Shown here piece after piece: positions 47,548-57,100 of a stretch of 64,000 nt of DNA; positions within the stretch are counted from its first letter, which is position 1; every line of letters begins with the position of its first letter. Source of the DNA: Juglans regia (lineage: Eukaryota; Streptophyta; Magnoliopsida; Fagales; Juglandaceae); contig NC_049912.1 in assembly GCF_001411555.2 (NCBI RefSeq), forward strand, positions 22,887,722-22,951,721, given 5' to 3'. Position numbers and translations under genes: made by a program. Under the pieces are notes generated by a model, which was not told the origin of the DNA, searched no databases, and saw only the letters and a list, made by a program, of their open reading frames with translations.

Positions 47548-49163
47548 ATGGAAGAAGTGAAGGTTCTGGGATTTTGGCCTAGCCCCTATAGCCACAGGGT
47601 GATATGGGCTCTGAAGCTGAAGGGTGTGAAGTATGAGTACATAGAAGAAGACATCGGCAACAAGAGCCATATGCTCCTGCAGTACAACCCTGTTCACAAG
47701 ATGACTCCTGTGCTTGTTCATGGCGGCAGACCTATAGCCGAGTCCTTCGTCATCCTTCAATACATCGAAGACACTTGGCCTCATAATTACCCTCTGCTGC
47801 CGAAGGATGCCCACGAGAGGGCTTTAGCTCGGTTCTGGATTAATTTCGGAGAAGATAAGGTAGTTTCGACTTGCACAAGTACCCTATCATCTCTTTCTAA
47901 TTATTACTGTGAACTTGTTTGTTCATGAATTCCATCCATCAAGTTTGATTTGCTTGCACTTTGAGTAAGATGTTAGGATTTATTTTGGTAGTTTTAGTCT
48001 GATTTGGTTACGCAATTTAGATGAATTATTTTGTTAAAATTTAAATAAAATATTATTAGAATATAATTTTTTAATATAATTTTTATTTTAAAATTTAAAA
48101 AAATTTGAATTATTTATTATATTTTTTATGAGAATTAAAAAAAATTATAATAATTTAATGAAATAGAGATGGTTTTGTGCAAGTATTTGAATTTGGGTGG
48201 TTATTTTTTAACCCTATTTTAAGGCCGTATGTTGTCATTAAGTGTCAAGAATTGTCTATTGAAATTGTGGTCTCTCTCCCATCCCGAGTGGGGTTTGCTG
48301 CGTTTTCTTACCGTAGTCAATGGAGAAATTCTACCTTGTTATTGTCTGGGTTCCTATCATAAAACTTTATTAAACATGATAAATCTTGATACTTATCAGT
48401 TAGATCAAGACGCTTACTATGAGATAGTTATACTTGTAAAGAAGTTAAAACATCAATATGTCTATAGAAATTATAGTTACAGTTGTGAGTGTGTAAGTGC
48501 CGTGTAATTACATTAAAAAAAATGAATAAATACGAGATTTACATAAAAAAAATTAAATTTTTAATAGTGAATTTTACTTCACAACTATATGTAGCATTAC
48601 TCATATTTATTATCATTATGAAATCCACTTTAATGAGTTAAACGTATCAAAAACATGTTTAGAATATAATTTTTCTTTAAACATTTATAATTATCAATCA
48701 GCACCACAAAAATCTTCATGAACTAGCTAGCCATGATATTATCATGCTAATGATTGACTAATAACTTACTTCTCTGATCATATAGCGTCCCATTTTCTCA
48801 GTATTTTTTCAAGTTTCAGAAGAAAAAGAAGAGAAAGATCGGGGGGATGAAATGAAAGAAGTGTTGGAGTTTCTGAAAATCTTGGAAGAGCAAGCTCTTG
48901 GGGACAAAAAGTTTTTCGGTGGAGACAAAATAGGAATGGTAGACATAGTGTATGGATGGCTTAGTTACTTGTTCAAATGCTTGGAAGAAATGAAAGGGGT
49001 GAAGCTGCTAGAACCCAGCACCTTCCCTCGCTTGCATGCATGGGCTGAGAATTTCAGACAAGTTTCTGTAATCAAAGACAACCTTCCTGACTACACCAAA
49101 TTGTTGATCTATTTAAAATCAGTTAGGGAGAAAATTACTGCCCAGAACCCTACCTCCAAGTAG
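47548..49163 (+). CDS. Tau-class glutathione S-transferase
   Basis: Two exons, 47548-47859 (104 codons) and 48786-49163 (125 codons plus stop), GT-AG, phase 0, giving 229 aa, the usual size. It conjugates glutathione to electrophiles, or acts as a ligandin, in the cytosol. The N-terminal thioredoxin-like domain has the tau WPSPYSHRV site with the likely catalytic Ser12, Lys51 and Val55 near the glutathione site, and the E65-S66 pair that binds the gamma-glutamyl moiety. The C-terminal helical domain begins at [10 protein letters not shown] and continues through [20 protein letters not shown]. The single intron position is that typical of plant tau GSTs. The intron (926 bp) carries a MITE at about 47998-48175. 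No neighbouring tau GST copy is visible, although these genes often form clusters. Confidence 0.94.
47998..48175. mobile_element. PIF/Harbinger-like MITE in the GST intron
   Basis: Shares the TAAATAAAATATTATTAGAATATA and TTTGAATTATTTATTATATT words with the family. The terminal repeats are weak (TCTGATTTGGTTACGC; AATAGAGATGG). Confidence 0.6.
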
Positions 49164-49365
49164 TAATGTTCCATAGCTGGATAATTAAAGAATGATTGGG
49201 ATTTTGTGGCACCAACTTTTTGCCCTATTTATGTTTTTGGATAATTGGTACTTGATAATAGTGACTTCATAATTATGAGATGTTTGTGTTAGAGAATTGA
49301 GGGATTTTCTTGGCCAAAAACACCATATATGCATGTCAACAATATCAAGAGATCAACTCCTAAAG

Positions 49366-49562
49366 TCACGTAAATATTTAAAAAAATAAATTTATAAATT
49401 GACGCGACTTCATATGATATATTATATCTATTTTTTAATCATAAAAATAGTTTTACAATCTAATGTACCATATACAGCAAGTCACATTAATTTATTTATT
49501 CAAAAAAAGAAAGTCACATTAATTTATAGATTTATTTTTATAATCTTTTTTGTTACTAAATC
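49366..49562. mobile_element. Small AT-rich MITE (TATAAATTGACGCGACTT family)
   Basis: Core AATAAATTTATAAATTGACGC with the mirrored CACATTAATTTATAGATTTA at the far end; related to 29740-29925 and 53085-53240. It includes a small internal duplication of AAGTCACATTAATTTAT. Confidence 0.55.
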
Positions 49563-50127
49563 ATTTATCATAAATTAATACCTTGACTCCAAATAGTGAC
49601 CAGATTTTCTTTCTTTCTTTCTTTCTTTATCCCTGTTTTTTTTTTTTTTTTAGCTTTGTTTATTTATTCTTCAGGGTCTATCAATGAGTTCACTTCTTTT
49701 TAAACTTGGATTTGTAATGTATGTAATGTTTTTTTAAATATATATATATTTTATGTCGGGAAACCTCTCCAAGGAAAGCCTTTCGGACCCACTCCTACAT
49801 AGTAAATCTCGATTCCGTGCACCACACTCTCGAAAGTTTTCATTCACAGAACTGGTTAAATCGCTAGATTTTCACCAGATGATGTAGCCCTAAATGATTG
49901 TTTGCACTCTTGAGATATTGAATCTTAGATTTTGAAGAGAGTGATATCTCAAAATCAAGACCTTCACCATTTAGGCCAATCCCTTGGGTTTAGCATTCAT
50001 CATTGCTCTTTTAGGGGATTGTAACGTATGTAATGTTTCACATTTCTTTGCAATTAATGTTTGAGCTAGCCTAACTGTCTAACTTTTATTGATCGAATAA
50101 TGCTACATCCGAAATGTTTGCATTTTG

Positions 50128-50362
50128 AATAAGAGAAACGCTTGTTGCAAGCGTTTGGTACAAACGGCGTGCAAACGAGACTGATGAGAGAGAGAGCTGA
50201 TGAGAGTAAGACTAAACTGATGAGAGAAAAATCGAGCTGATGAGAGAGCTGATTAGAGAGAATATGTGCATTTAGAGAAAAAGTAAACAATTTATTTTAA
50301 ATCTGACGTGACATGAAAGACTACTGCACGCCAGTTATATCTACAGATTATATGTAGAATAA
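50128..50362. repeat. CGCTTGTTGCAAGCG-hairpin repeat, copy 2
   Basis: Same order of parts as 38912-39145: stem AAACGCTTGTTGCAAGCGTTT, CAAACGGCGTGCAAACG, a CTGATGAGAGA minisatellite, TTTTAAATCTGACGTGACATG and a TGCACGCC end. Confidence 0.75.
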
Positions 50363-51026
50363 CTGTTTGAATAATTATGAATAAAGCACATTAAGGATCA
50401 TCATAAATGTGAGAGCATGTACTCAAAAAGAGGAAAACCAATGGAATATTCAAAGAATTTAAATTTATAATTTTTATAAGAGTGTTTAAAGAATAATATT
50501 AGCGACTCATGTCATGTCATAGATAAAAATGCATGGATATTAATTTTACCAATTGCTTGATGAACTAATAAAGTAACATTTATGTATCTCAATTCTATTG
50601 CTAGCTGCTGCCTTTGGTAGGATTAATTGAGATTCCACATCTTACTTTCTAAAGATAAAATTATAACAAAATAAAAAAAAAGATTAATTGTAAAATCAGT
50701 TTTCACATTTCTATAGATTGAGGTATAGGTTTTCTACTTTCGTAAATTGATTCCAAGAAATTTAAAATAAATTACTTTCGTCCATCTCCCATTAGGAAAT
50801 TAATAAAACATTACTGTATAATATTAGTATGCCATGTGTTAGTTTCTGATTAGTTGAAATGGCATGACATTAGTACGTCCATGTGTCAATTCTCCATTAT
50901 TTTCTAACCAGATATTGACGAAATTATTTATTTCGAGTTTTTTTAAATTCATATAAATTCAGTGAAAATTGAAAACCTAAATCTCAGATTTCTAAAATTT
51001 GATCTGCTGCAAGCTTAAGTTTGAAA

Positions 51027-51216
51027 CTCCGTTTAGATTAAAATACGGTTTCATCTCATCTTATTATTATAATTTTTTTAAATTTTTATATAAAATATAA
51101 TAAATAATTTAATTTTTATATATTATAAAATAATAATAATATTAAAAATAATATTTTATTTAATTTTTAACTTTTATTTAAAATTATTTCATCTCATTTC
51201 ATAATTTAAATGGAGC
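51027..51216. mobile_element. PIF/Harbinger-like MITE
   Basis: 190 bp, ends CTCCGTTTAGATT and (opposite strand) CTCCATTTAAATT, core TATAAAATATAATAAATAATTT, with CATCTCATC at both ends. Confidence 0.75.
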
Positions 51217-51322
51217 TAAATGTGAGTAGAGTTGCTCGAGTTGAAATTGATGTTTAATGGATTAGTCTCCAAACCGGTTTTATTGGGTACTAATAGTCTA
51301 ATACGCAACGACCACCTACTTA

Positions 51323-51881
51323 GAGCACTCTCATTGGAATGACTAAATTAAAGTACATTTTTGATGAATGTAAGATGAATTTAACTTTTAACTATTCCAT
51401 TTTTATAAATCTCCACATTGGAATAGCCATTTTTTCATTATATAACTATAAAATAATATAAAATGAATTTAATTTTGACTATTCACATCAAATTTTCAAA
51501 TTAAATTATCTATTTATTCATTATATAGTAATGAGTAATTAATAATTTTGAAATTTTTTTAATTTTTTTAATTATAAATTTATTTTATTTTATCATATTT
51601 TACTATTTATAATATTATATATTAATTTGTAATTGTATTTTAATTATATTTTTTCAATTGTCATTTAAAATAGAGAGATAAATAATTAATATTAAAAAGA
51701 GAGAGAAATAAATAATATAAAAAGGATTTGATGAATGAATAGTGTGTTCCAAATTTAGAAATTAGTTTGGATATTACTGTAGCTATATTTGGAATATAGC
51801 TAATTCAATGTGAGCAATTTATTGACCTAATAGCTAAATTCTCATTGGATTTAGCTTTTAGCTAATCCAATGAGAATGCTC
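51323..51881. mobile_element. 559-bp MITE with TTA duplication
   Basis: Inverted ends GAGCACTCTCATTGGA and (opposite strand) GAGCATTCTCATTGGA, flanked by TTA on both sides (51320-51322, 51882-51884). The interior is AT-rich and non-coding; the ends contain further TTAGCT / AGCTAA inverted words. TTA duplication suggests the PIF/Harbinger superfamily, but the ends are unlike the main family. Confidence 0.88.
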
Positions 51882-52094
51882 TTACACGTATTTAAGGAAA
51901 CTTACGAGAAAAAAATGATAAATTTATAATTAATCTATAACTATTTAACTTAAAATGAATAGTAAGTAAGTAAAATTACAATTATTTAAAATTTTTTTTT
52001 TTTTAATAAAATGACACGATTACATTAATTGATTTAAAATACTTATACGTGCTTGCTTTATTAGTGCAAATTGTATTTTACATCTTTGTGTTCT

Positions 52095-52885
52095 TCTCAC
52101 ATTTATAAAAAAGTAATGTTTAATACAGTCGTGTAGTGTGTAAATAATATTTATTATTAAAAAATTAGTTTTTTTATATGAATTTTATATTTATTTATTT
52201 TTTATAAAATAATTATATAATACTTGTTCACTCAAAGACAATAAATATTATTTATCTATTTTTTAAAACTTAAAAAATTTAATGTCTTATGTCAACATGT
52301 CACATATCTCAAAGTTTTTTTATCATTATATTTTTATGGTATTAGAATCGCATAGACTATTCGAATCGGACTTATTTAAGGATATAATTCTAAACTTTAT
52401 CAGTTTCATTATAGATTCATTTAAATCCTTCTCGAATAGGAAAATTCTATAAATATTATCCATCTTGTTTTTTATTTTAATATGGCAAATTAATATTGAC
52501 TATCAACTTTTAATTTAGTTTGTAACATCAATTGAATAGAAGAGTAATTTTAAATACATTTATAGATTGTAAAAATGCCGCACACTTATTTTGAAAAATA
52601 GTAGAATCTATTATTAAAAAATTAATTTTTTATGTGAATATCATATTTATTTAATTTTTTTAAAAATAGTAGGTGGCACTTGTGCACTCTATAATTACAA
52701 ATATAATTTATCGAGTAATGCTAGATACACTCATGAATTATGCAAGCGCCGTATACTCTTTTAAAAAAATAATATAATCTATTATTAAAAAATTATTATT
52801 TTTATATAAATATCGTATTTATTTACTTTATTTTTTTAAAAATATGTAATATTTATGCACTTTAAGACTGTAAATATTATTTCTC
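52095..52885. repeat. Three related ~150-bp AT-rich repeats in a row
   Basis: Copies at about 52095-52265, 52545-52690 and 52725-52885. Each holds TATTATTAAAAAATTA, then a TATATGAAT(A/T)T(C/T)ATATTTATTTA-like segment and a distal ACTTGTTCACTC / ACTTGTGCACTC / TTATGCACTTTA word. They are decayed and unequal, so separate insertions or an old duplication are both possible. Confidence 0.6.
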
Positions 52886-52969
52886 AATTAGAAAACTCAC
52901 TAACATGCAAGGATGCTATTATATTTTGTTTCAATGCCATAAGGGAAATGCTTGTCTTATTGAGGTTTT

Positions 52970-53340
52970 ATTTATTTTCGCATATGAGATAAAATGAGTT
53001 GAGATAAAAGTTAAAAATTGAATAAAATATTATTATAAATATTTTTTTAATATTATTTTTATTTTGAGATTGGAAAATATTTAAGCATTACACAAAAATA
53101 AATTTATAAACTGATGTGACTTGATGTGGTATGTCAGATTATAAAATTATTTTTATTATAAAGTAGATTTAAAAGATTCTATTAAATTATATTAATTTAT
53201 GAGTTTATTTTGTGTAATTTATTCGTGTCTGTAGCAGTGCTATTTAAAATTTAAAAAAGTTAAATTATTTATTATATTTTGTGTGAGAATTTAAATATAT
53301 TATAATAATTAAATAAAACGAGATAAAAATTTTTATGAAA
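52970..53340. mobile_element. PIF/Harbinger-like MITE split by another MITE
   Basis: The left half (TTTATTTTCGCATATGAGAT...GAATAAAATATTATTA...TTTTGAGATTGG) and right half (AAAAAAGTTAAATTATTTAT...ATAATTAAATAAAACGAGAT) form one family member, interrupted at 53085-53240. Confidence 0.75.
53085..53240. mobile_element. Nested 156-bp MITE
   Basis: Ends GCATTACACAAAAATAAATT and (opposite strand) GCACTGCTACAG...AATAAATTACACAAAATAAA. It is flanked by TATTTAA on both sides (53078-53084, 53241-53247), a plausible target duplication. Related to 29740-29925 and 49366-49562. Confidence 0.78.
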
Positions 53341-54112
53341 GAGAATTTAGTCTTCGGTGAGAGTGGATATAAAAAAAGGCTACCGACTGTGTTTTTTTAT
53401 TTTATTTTAATGGTTAAAAAAGATATTTTTTAATAAACTTGTGATTTTTTTAAAAAACGTTTTAGGGAGTTTAAAAAAGGTTTGATTTTTGTTTTTTTTT
53501 TACACGTTGCGGTAAATCTAGCGACTAGCATGGTCCAAAACAAAATTCGCCAACACGTCGCTTGCATGTACCGCCAGCCGCCAGGTAATGTTATCAGCCT
53601 GTTTCAAACAAAAAAACCAAAAAAAGAAGGTAATGTTATCAGCCACCAAGAAAGTACAAAGGAAAAAAAAAAAGAATGAAAGACGAAAAAAGAAAAAAAA
53701 AAAGAAGATACAAAGCGTAAAATTAAAAAGGAACGGAAGAGGAAATAGGGGAGAGGAGATCTATGAGAACTTGAAAACCGAAACATCTTCATACACAGCT
53801 CTCCTCCTCTCCGGTCAGATCGGGAACCCCCCCACCCTCCACCGTCCGCATATTAGGGTTTTAAACGTTACGATATTTTTTCTCTTTTTTTTTCGTCCTT
53901 TGAAAATTTAAAAATTATCCGACCGTTGATCACTTCGAATTTAGTGTCATTCCCAAATTTCTTGATCCCAATTGGATAGATTTCTTTAGGGTTTGTTTGG
54001 TGGGGGTTTGGTGGGGATTTTTTTTTTTTTTAAATTTTCTTATCCGCGTAACTTGATTAGAATTGTGGATTAAATATACGAGAACTTTGGAGTTTGGGGG
54101 CTTTGGATCAGA

Positions 54113-57100
54113 ATGGCTTCGGCTCAGGTGCTGCGGAAACAGGAGCATTTGCAAGCTGGAAAGCGCCGGGTCTGTTTTCTAACTTCTAATCATTCTACTT
54201 TAATAATTTTATTTGGTTGGAAATATTTACATAGATTCTCATATGGGATTTATTGTTTGGTTTTGAAATTTCATCATTGTGTCCATTGCCATTGTATTCT
54301 TATGGATGCATGCGTTAGTAGGTGATGCTATGTCCATTTTTTTTATTATTCAAGAATTTATTTTATTTGAATTTGTAGAAATATTTTGTTGCGGGTTGGG
54401 TTATAATATTTACGATATTGCTGCCTGTTATGTTGCCTGTTGTTTAGTTGACAAAAATGTGTTCTTTTGTATCTTGTTGAGATGAATATGACTTCAACGA
54501 CTGAGTGAGCTTTGGACACATTTTCTCATGAGTGCATTGTGCTTAGAAGCAACACTAAAGATTTTACTTTTAGACTCAATCAACTATGTATGTCTCTCTC
54601 CAGCGCTGCCGCTTTTTAGACACTTTATGCACTGGATTGGAACATGCGACTTCATCATTGCATGTGTTGTGGTTTTGCTACATTTTTTCCGGACGCTCTT
54701 GTATATGTCCCGTGTACTCAGGCCTTTGTCTATTTTATTCTCAATAAAACTATGTTTACCGATAGAAAACAAATTTCATCTCATTGACTTTAGGCTTGTA
54801 ACTCCATTTTAATCTCATGGAAAGTATGTGTTTTCTGAACAAGAATCGTTTCTTGTTGCTTATTATTATTATTTTTAAAATAAAATCTTTGAAATGGATG
54901 ATGGAGTTGAGACTGAAGAGTCCACTATGTCACGATTGATCTGTTGGAAGCACACATTGGAGGTGGAAGCTTTCTTGTAACTTTTTTTTTTTAAATTTCT
55001 TGTACATACATTTCCAAATCCATTTTGATAATTTCATTTTATTTGAGCTACAATCCCGAATATCTTAGATGCGCTTTTTTTTGGGTCAAAATTCACACAT
55101 TGTCTTCTATATTGCAGCTGGAGGAGTTCCGTAGGAAAAAAGCAGCAGAGCAAGCGAAAAAGGCTGCATCTACTAGCCAAAATCATGCTTCTGATGTCAG
55201 ACCTCATGAGAAAGAGCCTTTGGAAACTGTCCCTGCACTTATTACAGATTCAGAGGGAGCTGGCACATCTGATATACCGGGCCAAGCTTTTATGGGACTC
55301 TCTCCTGCTGTAACCGTCAATGACAACAAAGAAATTAGTTTTCCCATTAAAAATGAAAAAGATTCTTCAGATGATGCACTTACTACTCCTCAATTGTCAG
55401 TGAAAAATTATGATGCGTATTCTGCAGATAGCGTGCAGACATATGCAGATAACAAAAAATTTAAGAGATATGGTACTTCAGGATTTGCTGGATCAATGGA
55501 TGTTAATCATATCCATGGTACAGAAGGGCATAATATTGATTTCAGAATATATGCTGGAGTGCATGGCGGACTTCCTTATGGGACTACAGCCGATTGGTCT
55601 ATTCTTTCACGCACACAAGCAAGTCAGGACTTTGACAGTACAAGTAGTAAATCTAGTTTTCATGGGACAGATGAAATCCAATCAACAGAAAGTGGCAATT
55701 CTTTGATGCAGTCCAGTGTTAAAAATCCTGGTTATTCTATTGTTTCTACTACAAAAGTCTCACCTCAGGATTCTGGTGGTATTCGACTGCAAGATTATTC
55801 CAGTAATGCTAGCATGCTGATTGGTGCTCATTCATCCTCTGCATTTTATGATGGTAATTTGCATATTTGAATACCTTGTACCAGTGTTTTTCATCTACTA
55901 AGACACGCTTGTATTATATAGAATATGTATGCATATATAGTTTTTTGGGGGAAGGAACTGACCTGTCTTGGGGTTTTATGGTAGACTCTATCCAGCCTAC
56001 AACTAATGTAAGAGGGTCTGCTCATGAAGCTGGGAAATACATGAATGGTGTTGCCCACATCAATGATTCTATGGTTTCCAATTTTGGGGAAAGAAATGTT
56101 AATGGCCCTGCTAGTGTCTACAATGCAGCTCCACAAGCATTTGAAGCCATGGATTTTAGTGCTGATGTCAGGAGTTCCCCCAATCAAGTACCACTATTTT
56201 TAGCCAAAACTGAAACAAATTCTAGGAGATCTCGTCCATCTTTTCTCGATTCTCTTAATGTTCCTAGAGCTTCTTCAGCGACTCTCTTTCAACATACCGA
56301 ACCTGAGGAGTCATTTATGTCCAATGGTTCAAATACAAACAGCATGGATGTTTTAGGATCATCTCCTTTTCAGAAGCCATCAGGACAGAGTGAAAGTGAG
56401 GGGGCTTCTTCAAAGCTGAAAATTCTTAATGGCCCTAGCGCATTCGATCAATCCACGTATTCTTCCGAATATTCCAGCAATGGGGCATTTGTGAGATCGA
56501 GTATATATGGCAACAGCATGGATGGGAAACAGGAGTTTTTTCCAGCTAAAAATAATGAAGATTTTGCTGCTTTGGAACAGGTACCCATATTTTATGTTGC
56601 TGCATTTTGATAACCTTGTGCTCTTAGTATGTTGTCATTTAGATTGAAGTTTCTGAAGCTAAATGGGCTGCTTTGACTGATAAGTTCCTTAATTCATAAA
56701 GTATCTATTTATTGAGAACCTCAGCTACATGTGAAGTGATGATCTACAGGAGTTGATTGCCCTTTAAAAAGAAAAAAATCCCTATCTAAATGTAGTACGG
56801 AGTGGATGTTGACAACCTAGATGGTTTTAGAATTGCTAGATGTATGTCGGCATTCTATGAGCTGTGTTGTTTTAACTTCTGAAAAAGTGGACTCTTTTAA
56901 TGAAATGTTTTTGGGTTCTGAGAGTAATTCTTTTTGTTTATTTTTCGAAGTAACTAATTATCATATTTGATTACAAAGGGTAGGGGAAATCACTGCGTGT
57001 ATTGAAAGAAATGCTAGAGTGATCTTTGAGTGCTACCGCTATTTATTTTTTGCTTTTGTTGTTGTAGAGTAGTGCTTCTTGGAAGATGGGATGACTGCTT

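Larger units (their letters stand above)
49164..54112. other. Repeat-rich spacer between GST and BLISTER
   Basis: About 5 kb of AT-rich DNA without a recognised gene. At least eight miniature elements are listed separately. The stretch 49700-50050 has moderate complexity without a convincing gene. The last ~400 bp (about 53710-54112) is probably the BLISTER 5' leader. Confidence 0.65.
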
